Below, in pieces: positions 8,857 through 18,838 of a stretch of DNA of 64,000 nt (within the stretch, counting starts at the first letter, position 1; the number at the start of each line of letters is the position of its first letter). The DNA lies in assembly GCF_009184865.1 (NCBI RefSeq), contig NZ_CP045096.1, positions 8,432,001 to 8,496,000 of the forward strand, written 5' to 3'. Below the pieces are notes generated by a model. The model ran no database searches and was not told the DNA's origin. It worked only from the letters and a program-made list of their open reading frames with translations. Source of the DNA: Streptomyces phaeolivaceus. GTDB taxonomy: Bacteria; Actinomycetota; Actinomycetes; Streptomycetales; Streptomycetaceae. Position numbers and translations under genes: made by a program.

Positions 8857-9044
8857 TGGGGCTTCTCGCGCGGTTCCCCGCGCCCCTGAAAGACCAGGCC
8901 CCTGCGGGTCTGAAAGGCGGCGGGGCCGCGGGTCTGAAAGGCAAACGGGGCTGCGGGTCTGAAGGTGACGGTGCCGCGGGCCGAAAAGCACGGGGCGCAG
9001 CCCCTGCTTTTCAGGGGCGCGGGGAACTGCGCGACCAGCCCCCA
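8857..9044. repeat. Large nested intergenic palindrome, copy 1 of 3
   Basis: Left arm 8857-8892 begins TGGGGCTTCTCGCGCGGTTC and runs into CCCGCGCCCCTGAAAG. Right arm 9007-9044 is its near-complement. The interior holds iterated GGGTCTGAAAGGC-like units. The same arms occur at 16126-16255 and 26214-26356. This copy sits between the stop codons of the GntR gene and the convergent TPR gene. Confidence 0.85.
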
Positions 9045-9096
9045 CTCACCCGCACCCGCCGACGGAACCCGCACCCCCGAGTCATGACGCGCCGCC

Positions 9097-9873
9097 TCAC
9101 GCCGTCGCGGCCGGTGGCGGTGCCAATTGCCGTGCCAGCCACGTCGGCACACCCCCCAGAAGCCGGAACAACCGCCCCGCCTCCTCCCGCAGACGGGACG
9201 CCTCCGGCTCGGACTCCGTGTCGGCCAACGACACGAGCGCCGGCGCCGTACCGACGAGATAGCCCAACTCCTCCCGGATCCGCAGCGATTCGGCGAAGCC
9301 GTGCCGCGCCTCGGCCAACTCGCCGTCACGGAAGGCGAGTCCGGCGAGATGCCGCCAGGTGAAGGACTGCAGAAGCAGATCGTCGTGGGCGGTCGCCCCG
9401 GCGTGCGCCCGCCGGTACGCCGCGCGCGCGGCCTGCGGGGAGCGCGCGAGGTTCTCCGCGACGACACCCCGGCGGAAGTCGAGCAGCGCCCGCCCCGGCG
9501 CGCCCGGGGCGATCAGCGCCGCCGCCCGGCCGAGCGCGGCCCGTGCCTCGTCGGCGCGGTCCCGGACGGTGAGCACCGTGGCCGCGTACGCCAGTTGACC
9601 GCGTTCACAGGCCGCCGCGCCCCGCTCCTCGTCGGTGCGGGCCTGCGCCTCGGCCGTACGCAGCGCGTCCTCCGCGTCCTCCCAGCCCTGCTCGGTGTAG
9701 AGACAGCGCTCGACCAGCAGCGAGGTCCGCTGCAGCGAGGCCTGTGGGGTGTCGGGCTCGATCAGGGCGGCGGCGTCGACCCAGCACGCGCGCGAGCGCA
9801 ACCGCCACACCGCGGTCTGGAGTGGCTCGTCACCGGCGGTCGTTCCCTCACCAGACATGGCGGAATGCGCCAC
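9097..9873 (-). CDS. Tetratricopeptide-repeat protein of unknown function
   Basis: A 258-residue, Ala/Arg/Leu-rich, all-helical protein. Several degenerate TPR pairs can be seen, for example LLVERCLYTEQGWEDAEDAL, YAATVLTVRDRADEARAAL, and LAGLAFRDGELAEARHGFAE, the last being the clearest TPR consensus. There is no DNA-binding or catalytic domain, signal peptide or membrane segment, so it is probably a cytoplasmic scaffold. ATG 9858 is an alternative start. It lies downstream of the pucR gene on the same strand but 338 bp away, so separate transcription is likely. Confidence 0.65.
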   Translation of the reverse strand: MAHSAMSGEGTTAGDEPLQTAVWRLRSRACWVDAAALIEPDTPQASLQRTSLLVERCLYTEQGWEDAEDALRTAEAQARTDEERGAAACERGQLAYAATVLTVRDRADEARAALGRAAALIAPGAPGRALLDFRRGVVAENLARSPQAARAAYRRAHAGATAHDDLLLQSFTWRHLAGLAFRDGELAEARHGFAESLRIREELGYLVGTAPALVSLADTESEPEASRLREEAGRLFRLLGGVPTWLARQLAPPPAATA

Positions 9874-10211
9874 GTTGCCCTCCCCGGGGTCCTGTCCTTC
9901 GGCTCAGCCCGGGGGCGCGGGGCGCGGCACGCGCATCCGCGGCGTTGTCGTCGGTTGCCGACGCTCCGCGTCGACGCCCTCCTCCGCCTTGCGGCTGCAC
10001 GCACCGCGCCCCGCTCACCGGTGGCGTGGCAAGGCACCGTTCCCCGACTCCGACCTGATCCGAGGGACAGGCCCAGCACGCCCTTGAGCTTTGAGTGGTG
10101 GGCGCATCTCAGCACGGATCAAGGGGCCGGGCCAAGGGGGTGGGTGAAGGAATTCACAAAGTCATGGGGTGCGGACGGCGCACTTGGATCTTCGCCCACC
10201 ACCCCGTGACG
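9874..10211. other. Intergenic region with nothing recognised
   Basis: This 338-bp stretch lies upstream of the TPR gene and downstream of the pucR stop. Plus-strand frames through it lack coding character and homology. No hairpin, repeat or clear promoter was found. Confidence 0.35.
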
Positions 10212-11885
10212 TCAACTCATGCGCAGGGCCAGGAAGAAGTCCAGCTTGTCCTCCAGGCGGGAGAGGTCCCGGCCCGTCAACTGCTCGATGCGGCCCACCC
10301 GGTACCGCAGCGTGTTGACGTGCAGATGGAGCCGCGCGGCACAGCGCGTCCAGGAGCCGTCGCAGTCGAGGAACGCCTCCAGGGTGGGGATCAGCTCGGC
10401 CCGGTGCCGGCGGTCGTAGTCGCGCAGCGGGTCGAGGAGCCGGGCCGTGAAGGCGCGGCGCACGTCGTCGGGGACGAACGGGAGCAGCAGGACGTGCGAG
10501 GCCAGTTCCTGGTGGCCGGCCGCGCAGACCCGCCCCGAGCGGGCCGCCGCCACCCGGCGGGCGTGCCGGGCCTCCTCCAGCGCCCCGCGCAACCCCTCGG
10601 CCGAGTGCACGGCCGCGCTGACGCCCAGCGTGAGCCGCCCGTCGTCGTCGAGACCGGCGGTCAGCGGGTCCCGTACGGCGGCGAGGAGCGTGTCGGCGTG
10701 GAGGCCGGACTCGGAGCCGTCGTGCTCCGCGGAGACCGCCGGGAGGGGGACGAGCGCGATGGCCTCCTCACCCGTGTGGGCGACCGCGATCCGGTCGGAC
10801 GGCTCGGGGCCCGTCGCCAGTGGGTCGACGAGGATCTCCTCCAGGAGCGCCTGGGTGACCGGGCCGCTGTCGACCTCGCCGCCGTCCCACTCGACCCGGG
10901 CGACGACCACCTGCCAGTGCGGCGCCGACCCGAGGCCCGGCAGCAGCACTGGCGCGGCGACCCGCAGCCGGGCCGCGATCTCCGCCGGGGCCGCCCCCGT
11001 CTGCACCAGCTCCAGGACCTCCTGGGCGAGCCTGCGCCGAACCGTACGGGCCGCGTCGCGCCGGTCGCGCTCCACCGCGATCAGCTGGGTGACGCCGTAC
11101 AGCAGGTCGAGCCGCTCGGCGGGCCAGTCCCCGGCGTCGGCCTCGACCGCGAGGAGCCAGTCGGACAGCACGGTCTCGCGCACGTCCCGGGCGGCGCCCG
11201 GCGTACGGCCCGTGCTGCTGATCGGGAAGAGGGAGTAGACGGTGGTGCCTACGGCCACGCGGTGCGGGCCGCGCCGCCCGGTACGGGTCGACGCCAGATG
11301 CTCGGCGGCCAGCCGGGCGCACAGCTCGGCCGGCAGCGCGGGCCCGGCGACCTTGGGGCCCGCGACCAGGCGGCCGGCCGGGGAGAGCACCCAGGCGCGC
11401 AGGTCCAGGTCGGAGCCGAGCAGGTCCAGGACGACGTCCGGGCCGCCGCCCGCCGGGCCGGAGGTCATCATCCGGCGGTGCCGGTCCACCACGGCCGCCA
11501 GATCCCCGGCCCGCTCGCCGGAGACCTGCCGTACGACGTGCTCGGTGATCGTCGCGAAGGCCACCGACTCGTTGACCGCGAAGAGCGGCAGCCGGTGCCG
11601 GGCGCAGGCCACGACGAGGTCCTCCGGGATGTCGCCCAGCTCGGCCTCGCCGGCGGCCAGCGCGGTGACCCCGGCGCCGGCCAGGATCCGTACGAAGGGC
11701 TCGGAGTCGCCGGCGTCGTGGCGCCAGGCGAGGCCCGTGAGCACCAGCTCGCCGCCGGAGAGGTAGCGGCTGGGGTCCCTGAGGTCGGTGGTCATCACAC
11801 CGCGCACGGTGCGGTCCAGCTCGTCCTCGCCGCCGAGCAGCCTGAGGCCCAGCGCGTCGGTGTCCAGCAGTGCGCGCAGGCGCAT
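10212..11885 (-). CDS. pucR: PucR family transcriptional regulator
   Basis: A 557-residue regulator. The N-terminal PucR domain (residues 1-120) starts RLRALLDTDALGLRLLGGED and has the family pattern RDPSRYLSGGELVLTGLAWR. The C-terminal helix-turn-helix (about 490-550) has LEAFLDCDGSWTRCAARLHL, HVNTLRYRVGRIEQLTGRDL. The middle is the usual GGDEF-like core. PucR proteins control purine degradation. This one is divergent from the xanthine dehydrogenase operon, 264 bp away, so it very likely regulates it. Start ATG 11885 begins exactly at the conserved domain; the open frame continues far upstream only by chance. Confidence 0.9.
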   Translation of the reverse strand: MRLRALLDTDALGLRLLGGEDELDRTVRGVMTTDLRDPSRYLSGGELVLTGLAWRHDAGDSEPFVRILAGAGVTALAAGEAELGDIPEDLVVACARHRLPLFAVNESVAFATITEHVVRQVSGERAGDLAAVVDRHRRMMTSGPAGGGPDVVLDLLGSDLDLRAWVLSPAGRLVAGPKVAGPALPAELCARLAAEHLASTRTGRRGPHRVAVGTTVYSLFPISSTGRTPGAARDVRETVLSDWLLAVEADAGDWPAERLDLLYGVTQLIAVERDRRDAARTVRRRLAQEVLELVQTGAAPAEIAARLRVAAPVLLPGLGSAPHWQVVVARVEWDGGEVDSGPVTQALLEEILVDPLATGPEPSDRIAVAHTGEEAIALVPLPAVSAEHDGSESGLHADTLLAAVRDPLTAGLDDDGRLTLGVSAAVHSAEGLRGALEEARHARRVAAARSGRVCAAGHQELASHVLLLPFVPDDVRRAFTARLLDPLRDYDRRHRAELIPTLEAFLDCDGSWTRCAARLHLHVNTLRYRVGRIEQLTGRDLSRLEDKLDFFLALRMS

Positions 11886-12149
11886 TCTCGTCGCCGCCGT
11901 TCCTGTGTCGAGAACAAGGATGTTTCTGAGGCAATACCAAGAGGTTGCAGATGCCCTCCGTTCATACGAATCTACAAGATGCGCCCCCTGGCCAGCTAAC
12001 TCCTTCATGTTTTCCGTGACTGACCGGGGCGCGGGAGAACGCTGTGTACTGAAGCTCACGACACCTGAACAGCACAGGCACGAGCCGGGCCCGCCGCACA
12101 CGATCTGGCTCAAAGAGAACGACTCCAGACGAAGAAGAGAGCCGGTTCC

Positions 12150-13039
12150 ATGGACTTCCTTCGCCCCGCCAGCTGGGAGGAGGCGCTCGCCGCGAAGGCC
12201 GAGCACCCCACCGCTGTGCCGATCGCCGGCGGCACCGATGTGATGGTCGAGATCAACTTCGATCACCGTCGGCCCGAGTATCTGCTCGACCTCGACCGCG
12301 TCGGCGAACTCTCCGAGTGGGAGGTCGGGGAGAACACGGTCCGCCTGGGCGCGTCCGTCCCGTACACCCGGATCATGGAGAACCTCCGTACCGAGCTGCC
12401 CGGCCTCGCCCTGGCCTCGCACACGGTCGCCTCCCCGCAGATCCGCAACCGCGGCGGCGTCGGCGGAAACCTCGGCACCGCCTCCCCGGCCGGCGACGCC
12501 CACCCGGCCCTGCTCGCGGCGGGCGCCCAGGTCGAGGCCGAGTCCGTACGCGGCTCCCGGCTCATCCCCATCGACGACTTCTACACCGGCGTGAAGCGCA
12601 ACGCGCTCGCGCCCGACGAGCTGATCCGCGCCGTCCACGTCGACAAGGCGGACGGCCCGCAGCAGTACTCCAAGGTCGGCACCCGCAACGCCATGGTCAT
12701 CGCGGTGTGCGCCTTCGGGCTCGCCCTGCACCCGGCCACCCGCACCGTCCGCACCGGCATCGGCTCGGCCGCGCCGACGCCCGTCCGGGCCAGGGCCGCC
12801 GAGGAGTTCCTGAACGCGGCGCTCGACGAGGGCGGCTTCTGGGACGACGGCCGGATCATCACCCCGTCCGTCGCCAAGCAGTTCGCCGACCTGTGCGCCG
12901 GCGCGTGCAACCCCATCGACGACGTCCGGGGCACCGCGAGCTACCGCCGCCACGCGGTCGGCGTCATGGCCCGCCGCACGCTGATGTGGACCTGGGAGTC
13001 CTACCGCGGCACCGCCCGCGCCACGGAGGGAGTCGCGTA

Positions 13040-13040
<1 letters not shown>
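12150..13040 (+). CDS. xdhB: Xanthine dehydrogenase FAD-binding subunit
   Basis: A 296-residue subunit of the CO dehydrogenase/xanthine dehydrogenase medium-chain family. The FAD-binding motifs are AGGTDVMVEINF (about 26-37) and the Gly-rich QIRNRGGVGGNLGTASPAGD (about 98-117). It carries electrons from the 2Fe-2S subunit to NAD+ or another acceptor during oxidation of hypoxanthine and xanthine to urate. Start ATG 12150 follows a purine-rich AAGAAGAGAG. The stop TAA overlaps the next ATG (TAATG), so the two genes are translationally coupled. The symbol follows E. coli usage. Confidence 0.92.
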
Positions 13041-13642
<602 letters not shown>

Positions 13643-13644
13643 CC

Positions 13645-16068
13645 ATGGGAACCACCGGCCTGCCCACCAACCTCACCCAGGGCTCCCGCACCAAGGGCGG
13701 CATCGGCGAGTCCACGCTCCGCCCGGACGGCACCCTCAAGGTCACCGGCGAGTTCGCGTACTCCTCCGACATGTGGCACGAGGACATGCTCTGGGGCCAG
13801 ATCCTGCGCTCCACGGTCGCCCACGCCGAGATCCTCTCCATCGACACGGGCGAGGCCCTGGCCACGCCCGGCGTCTACGCCGTGATGACGTACGACGACC
13901 TGCCGACCGACGTACGGAACTACGGCCTGGAGATCCAGGACACCCCCGTCCTCGCCCACGGCAAGGTCCGCCACCACGGCGAGCCCGTCGCGATCGTCGC
14001 CGCCGACCACCCGGAGACCGCGCGCCGCGCCGCCGCCAAGATCAAGGTGGAGTACCGCGAACTGCCGGTCATCACCGACGAGGCCTCCGCGACCGCCCCG
14101 GACGCCGTCCTCGTCCACGAGGGCCGCGACGACCTCCCCCAGTCTCAACTTCGTTCGACCGGGGGGACCCCCCTCTTCGCGCGTGTCGCCCATCCGAACA
14201 TCGTCCACCGGCAGCCGATCATCCGCGGCGACGTGGCGGCGGCCCGCGAGCGCGCGGACGTGATCGTCGAGGGCGAGTACGTCTTCGGCATGCAGGACCA
14301 GGCCTTCCTGGGCCCCGAGTCCGGACTCGCCGTGCCCGCCGAGGACGGCGGCGTCGACCTCTACATCGCCACCCAGTGGCTCCACTCCGACCTGCGCCAG
14401 ATCGCGCCCGTCCTCGGGCTGCCCGAGGACAAGATCCGGATGACGCTGGCCGGCGTCGGCGGGGCCTTCGGCGGGCGCGAGGACCTGTCGATGCAGATCC
14501 ACGCCTGTCTGCTCGCGCTGCGCACCGGCAAACCGGTCAAGATCGTCTACAACCGTTTCGAGTCCTTCTTCGGGCACGTCCACCGCCACCCCGCGAAGCT
14601 GCACTACGAGCACGGGGCGACCCGCGACGGCAAGCTCACCCACCTCAAGGCCCGCATCGTCCTGGACGGCGGCGCCTACGCCTCCGCCTCCCCGGCGGTG
14701 GTCGGCAACGCGGCCTCGCTCGGCGCCGGACCGTATGTCGTCGAGGACGTCGAGATCGAGGCCGTCGCCCTCTACACCAACAACCCGCCCTGCGGCGCGA
14801 TGCGCGGCTTCGGCGCGGTCCAGGCCTGCTTCGCCTACGAGGCGCAGATGGACAAGCTGGCGGCGAGGCTCGGCATGGACCCGGTGGAGCTGCGGCAGCT
14901 CAACGCCATGGAACAGGGCACCCTGCTGCCCACCGGCCAGCCCGTCGACTCCCCGGCGCCGGTCGCCGAACTCCTGCGCCGCGTCAAGGCGATGCCCTTG
15001 CCGCCGGAGCAGCAGTGGCTCGCGGCGGGCGAGGCGGCGGACGTACGACAGCTGCCGGGCGGCCTCTCCAACACCACCCACGGCGAGGGTGTCGTCCGGG
15101 GCGTCGGCTACGCGGTCGGCATCAAGAACGTCGGCTTCTCCGAGGGCTTCGACGACTACTCGACGGCGCGGGTGCGGATGGAGGTCGTGGGCGGAGAGCC
15201 CGTCGCCACCGTCCACACGGCCATGGCGGAGGTCGGTCAGGGCGGTATCACCGTCCACGCGCAGATCGCCCGCACGGAACTGGGCGTCGCCCAGGTGACC
15301 ATCAACCCGGCCGACACACAGGTCGGTTCGGCCGGTTCGACCTCCGCGTCCCGGCAGACGTACGTCACGGGCGGCGCGGTGAGGAACAGCTGCGAACTGG
15401 TCCGGGAGAAGGTGCTGGAGCTGGGCCGCCGCAAGTTCGGCACCTACCATCCGGCCTGGGCCACGGCCGAGTTGGTGCTGGAGGGCGGCAAGGTCGTCAC
15501 CGACGGCGGTGAGGCGCTGGCCGATCTGGCGGACGTCCTCGGTGACGAGGCCGTCGAGGTCGAGGCGGAGTGGCGGCACCGGCCGACCGAACCGTTCGAT
15601 CTGCGGACCGGGCAGGGCTTCGGACATGTCCAGTACTCCTTCGCCGCGCACCGGGCGGTCGTCGAGGTCGACACCGAGCTGGGCATGGTCAAGGTCGTCG
15701 AACTGGCCTGCGCGCAGGATGTCGGCAAGGCGCTCAACCCGCTGTCCGTGGTGGGCCAGATCCAGGGCGGTACGACCCAGGGGCTGGGCATCGCGGTCAT
15801 GGAGGAGATCGTCGTCGACCCGAAGACCGCGAAGGTGCGCAATCCGTCCTTCACGGACTACCTCATCCCCACGATCCTCGACACGCCGACCATCCCCGTC
15901 GACGTGCTCGAACTCGCCGACGATCACGCGCCGTACGGGTTGCGTGGGGTCGGTGAGGCGCCGACCCTGTCGTCGACTCCGGCCGTCCTCGCGGCGATTC
16001 GCTCCGCGACGGGGTTGGAACTGAACCGGACGCCGGTGCGGCCGGAGCATTTGACCGGTACGGCTTAG
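13645..16068 (+). CDS. xdhA: Xanthine dehydrogenase molybdopterin-binding subunit
   Basis: An 807-residue large subunit of the xanthine dehydrogenase family. Typical motifs are the QDQAFLGPESGLAVP region (about 215), the Mo-cofactor loop GGAFGGRED (about 272), the substrate-side CGAMRGFGAVQACFAYE (about 383) and the C-terminal GLRGVGEAP with the catalytic Glu position. It hydroxylates purines at the Mo centre. Residues about 164-180 (QSQLRSTGGTPLFAR) look like an in-frame insertion encoded by a palindromic GC-rich repeat at 14134-14173, in a place where relatives run straight from the acidic loop to AHPNIVHRQPI. It ends the xdh operon proper; xdhC follows after 261 bp. Confidence 0.92.
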   Translation: MGTTGLPTNLTQGSRTKGGIGESTLRPDGTLKVTGEFAYSSDMWHEDMLWGQILRSTVAHAEILSIDTGEALATPGVYAVMTYDDLPTDVRNYGLEIQDTPVLAHGKVRHHGEPVAIVAADHPETARRAAAKIKVEYRELPVITDEASATAPDAVLVHEGRDDLPQSQLRSTGGTPLFARVAHPNIVHRQPIIRGDVAAARERADVIVEGEYVFGMQDQAFLGPESGLAVPAEDGGVDLYIATQWLHSDLRQIAPVLGLPEDKIRMTLAGVGGAFGGREDLSMQIHACLLALRTGKPVKIVYNRFESFFGHVHRHPAKLHYEHGATRDGKLTHLKARIVLDGGAYASASPAVVGNAASLGAGPYVVEDVEIEAVALYTNNPPCGAMRGFGAVQACFAYEAQMDKLAARLGMDPVELRQLNAMEQGTLLPTGQPVDSPAPVAELLRRVKAMPLPPEQQWLAAGEAADVRQLPGGLSNTTHGEGVVRGVGYAVGIKNVGFSEGFDDYSTARVRMEVVGGEPVATVHTAMAEVGQGGITVHAQIARTELGVAQVTINPADTQVGSAGSTSASRQTYVTGGAVRNSCELVREKVLELGRRKFGTYHPAWATAELVLEGGKVVTDGGEALADLADVLGDEAVEVEAEWRHRPTEPFDLRTGQGFGHVQYSFAAHRAVVEVDTELGMVKVVELACAQDVGKALNPLSVVGQIQGGTTQGLGIAVMEEIVVDPKTAKVRNPSFTDYLIPTILDTPTIPVDVLELADDHAPYGLRGVGEAPTLSSTPAVLAAIRSATGLELNRTPVRPEHLTGTA
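14134..14173 (+). repeat. Palindromic repeat inside xdhA
   Basis: The segment reads CTCCCCCAGTCTC, then AACTTCGTTCGAC, then CGGGGGGACCCCCCT. It has the form of a small C-run/G-run palindrome that I know from intergenic regions of Streptomyces. It stays in frame and adds about 15 residues to the protein. Confidence 0.5.
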
Positions 16069-16125
16069 GGGGCGCCGGGCGCCTGTGAACTCGGGGGTGC
16101 GGGTTCGTCGGCGACCGCGGGCCCG

Positions 16126-16255
16126 GTGGGGGCTGGCCGCGCAGTTCCCCGCGCCCCTGAAGAGCCGGGGCTGCGCCCCGTGCTCTTCGGCCCGAAAAAG
16201 CCGGGCGCAGCCCGCTTTTTCAGGGGCGCGGGGAACTGCGCGAGAAGCCCCCACC
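16126..16255. repeat. Large nested intergenic palindrome, copy 2 of 3
   Basis: Left arm from 16126 (GGTGGGGGCTGGCCGCGCAG, then TTCCCCGCGCCCCTGAA). Right arm ends at 16255 with the complement (CAGGGGCGCGGGGAACTGCG). An inner stem is formed by GGGGCTGCGCCCC and GGGCGCAGCCC. It lies between xdhA and xdhC and may separate their expression. Confidence 0.85.
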
Positions 16256-16329
16256 GGACCCGTACCCGACAACGCACCCCACCCCGCAGGTACCGTCCGC
16301 GCAACCGTTGTTCTAGGAGACCGAGAGAG

Positions 16330-17484
16330 ATGCTGGACATCGCCGAAGAACTGCACCGGTGGGTCGAGCGGGGGCGTGACTTCGCCGTGGCCACCGTCGT
16401 GGCCGTGAGCGGCAGCGCGCCCCGCCGGCCGGGCGCCGCCCTCGCGGTGGACGCCGACGGCACGGCGATCGGCTCGGTCTCCGGCGGCTGCGTGGAGGGG
16501 GCCGTCTACGACCTGTGCCAACAGGCGCTCGCGGACGGCGAGCCGGTCCTCGAACGCTTCGGCTACAGCGACGAGGACGCCTTCGCGGTCGGCCTGACCT
16601 GCGGCGGCGTCATCGACATCCTCGTCACCCCGGTGCGGACCGGCGACCCCGTCCGCCCGGTGGTCGCCGCCGCGCTCTCCGCCGCGGCGGGCAGGGAGGC
16701 GGCGGCCCTGGCCCGGATCGTCTCCGGCCCGGCGGAGCTGCGGGGCCGCGCCCTGCTGGTCCGCCCGGACGGCTCGTACGACGGCGGCTACGGAGCCCAC
16801 CCCGAACTGGACCGTACGGTCGCCGCCGAGGCCCGCGCCCTCCTTGACGTCGGCCGCACCGGCACCCTGGAGATCGGCGAGCAGGGCTCCCGCTGCGGAG
16901 CGTCGCTCACGGTTCTGGTCGAGTCGTCCGTGCCGCCGCCCCGGATGATCGTCTTCGGCGCGATCGACTTCGCTACGGCGCTGGTCCGGGTCGGCAAGTT
17001 CCTCGGCCACCATGTCACCGTCTGCGACGCCCGCCCCGTCTTCGCCACCCGCGCCCGCTTCCCGGAGGCCGACGAGATCGTCGTCGAGTGGCCGCACAAG
17101 TACCTGGAGCGGACCGCCGTGGACGCCCGCACGGTCCTCTGTGTCCTCACCCACGACGCCAAGTTCGACGTACCGCTGCTGCGGCTCGCCCTACGGCTCC
17201 CCGTCGCCTACGTCGGCGCGATGGGCTCCCGCCGCACCCACCTCGACCGCAACGAACGCCTCCGCGAAGTCGGCGTCACGGAACTGGAGTTGGCCCGTCT
17301 CCGGTCACCCATCGGCCTCGACCTCGGGGCCCGCACACCGGAGGAGACCGCCCTCTCCATCGCCGCCGAGATCGTCGCCGACCGGCGCGGCGGCACCGGC
17401 GTCTCCCTGACAGGCGCCCACACCCCCATCCATCACGACACCACCCCCGACCTCCGCCGACTCCCCACCCTCCGCGTCTCCTGA
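16330..17484 (+). CDS. xdhC: XdhC/CoxI family molybdenum enzyme maturation factor
   Basis: A 384-residue protein of the XdhC/CoxI family, which binds and sulfurates the molybdenum cofactor and inserts it into xanthine dehydrogenase. The N-terminal XdhC domain has ATVVAVSGSAPRRPGA and SVSGGCVEGAV; the C-terminal Rossmann domain has FGAIDFATALVRVGKFLGH and the ending AYVGAMGSRRTHLDRNERL. Start ATG 16330 is preceded by AGGAGACCGAGAG. It lies on the same strand as the xdh genes but past the palindromic repeat. Its job is clear from family and context. Confidence 0.92.
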   Translation: MLDIAEELHRWVERGRDFAVATVVAVSGSAPRRPGAALAVDADGTAIGSVSGGCVEGAVYDLCQQALADGEPVLERFGYSDEDAFAVGLTCGGVIDILVTPVRTGDPVRPVVAAALSAAAGREAAALARIVSGPAELRGRALLVRPDGSYDGGYGAHPELDRTVAAEARALLDVGRTGTLEIGEQGSRCGASLTVLVESSVPPPRMIVFGAIDFATALVRVGKFLGHHVTVCDARPVFATRARFPEADEIVVEWPHKYLERTAVDARTVLCVLTHDAKFDVPLLRLALRLPVAYVGAMGSRRTHLDRNERLREVGVTELELARLRSPIGLDLGARTPEETALSIAAEIVADRRGGTGVSLTGAHTPIHHDTTPDLRRLPTLRVS

Positions 17485-17568
17485 CCCCGAACCCGCCCCG
17501 CCGACTTGACCACCGGCCCACCAGGCCCGACCGTTGCGATACGACAACAGCAGTACGGGGGCGAAGAG

Positions 17569-18795
17569 TTGAGCACGGGGAGCAGCGGGGAGCGCCCGGA
17601 CGACCAGGGCGTGGGCGAAGACGTGCACCGGGACCCGAGCGGCGACACCAGCGAGGCCACAGGACGCCGGGGCGGCGATACGGCCCCGGAAACGACCCGA
17701 GCGGCCCAGAGCGCCGACGCGTCCGCCGGGGCGACAGCGGCCGACGGCAGTGGGCCGGGCGGCGGCACCACGGCTGGTGGGGCCGCGAGTTCGGCCGACG
17801 GCGCCGCGGGCGCGGGCGGCGGTGTTCCGGACTCCGGCGAGCGGGACGACAACGGCTCGGTGGGGGAGGGGAGTTCGGACCACGGCCGCGCGGGCTCGGG
17901 CGGTTCCGGCGGGAGCGCGCACGACGGTCAGGCGGGTTCCGGCGGAGGCCCCGGTGGAGGCCCCGGCGGAGGCGACGCGGCGCCGAACGGTGGCGGTGCG
18001 GACGCCGGTACGGACGCCGGTGCGGGCGACGGTGCGGACGCCGACTCCCCATCCCCATCCCCATCCCCATCCCCACACCCATCCCCACTCCCACCCCCAT
18101 CCCGCTCCGGCTCCGGCTCCGAAGCGCGGGCCGGTGCTGATACCGGGGCCGGGGCCGGGGCCGAGGTCGAGGCCGGGGCCGGGGCCGAGGCCGGTTCGGA
18201 GGTCGGCGGGTCGCCTGATCGGCGGCGGTTGTCGACGACCTCGACGACCCTGCTCGGGCTCTTCCTCCTCGCCGACGTCGTCTTCGTCTGCGGGGCCCTC
18301 GTGACGCTCTGGCCGACGGTGCTGGCGACGGTCGAGCCCGGGGCGGAGCCCACGGCGACCGCGCGGTGGGCGCCGTTCGGCCTCGGGGACTGGTCCCTGA
18401 CCGCCGACACCGCGATGCTGCTGGCCGTGGTCGTGTGCAGCGCGCTCGGCAGCTTCGTGCACGCGGCCACCTCCTTCGCGACCTACGTCGGCAACCGGCG
18501 GCTCTACGCGAGCTGGCTGTGGTGGTACCTCCTGCGCGCCGGGATCGGTGTGGCTCTGTCTCTCCTCGTGTACTTCCTGCTGCGCGGCGGCCTGTTCGCG
18601 GGCAGCTCCGGCGCGGGCGCGACCAACCCGTACGGCTTCTCCGGCATCGCCGGGCTCTGCGGACTCTTCTCCAAGCAGGCCACCGACAAGCTCCGCGAGA
18701 TCTGCGACACCCTGCTCAGTACCACGGGCGACGGCGACCGCGACCGCCGTGACGGCCTGGCCGCCGCCCGCAGAGGGGACCCGGGAGCGTCCTGA
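17569..18795 (+). CDS. Membrane protein with long low-complexity N-terminus
   Basis: A protein of about 408 residues if it starts at TTG 17569 (GGGGGCG upstream); TTG 17506 is an alternative. The first half is disordered, Gly/Ser/Asp/Ala-rich, ending in a Pro-Ser run encoded by a CCATCC hexamer array at about 18046-18075. The globular part has three membrane segments, at TTLLGLFLLADVVFVCGALV, TAMLLAVVVCSALGSFVHAA and WWYLLRAGIGVALSLLVYFL. A short cytoplasmic tail (FSKQATDKLREICDTLLS) follows. The pattern resembles small Streptomyces membrane proteins of unknown function. No function assigned. Confidence 0.65.
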   Translation: MSTGSSGERPDDQGVGEDVHRDPSGDTSEATGRRGGDTAPETTRAAQSADASAGATAADGSGPGGGTTAGGAASSADGAAGAGGGVPDSGERDDNGSVGEGSSDHGRAGSGGSGGSAHDGQAGSGGGPGGGPGGGDAAPNGGGADAGTDAGAGDGADADSPSPSPSPSPHPSPLPPPSRSGSGSEARAGADTGAGAGAEVEAGAGAEAGSEVGGSPDRRRLSTTSTTLLGLFLLADVVFVCGALVTLWPTVLATVEPGAEPTATARWAPFGLGDWSLTADTAMLLAVVVCSALGSFVHAATSFATYVGNRRLYASWLWWYLLRAGIGVALSLLVYFLLRGGLFAGSSGAGATNPYGFSGIAGLCGLFSKQATDKLREICDTLLSTTGDGDRDRRDGLAAARRGDPGAS

Positions 18796-18838
18796 CCGCG
18801 CCCCCGGCCTCACCGCTCCCCACCACGCTCCCGGCGCT

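Noticed and set aside
11886..12953. N-terminal extension of the PucR frame
   Set aside because: It overlaps the FAD subunit gene antisense; the conserved PucR domain starts exactly at ATG 11885.
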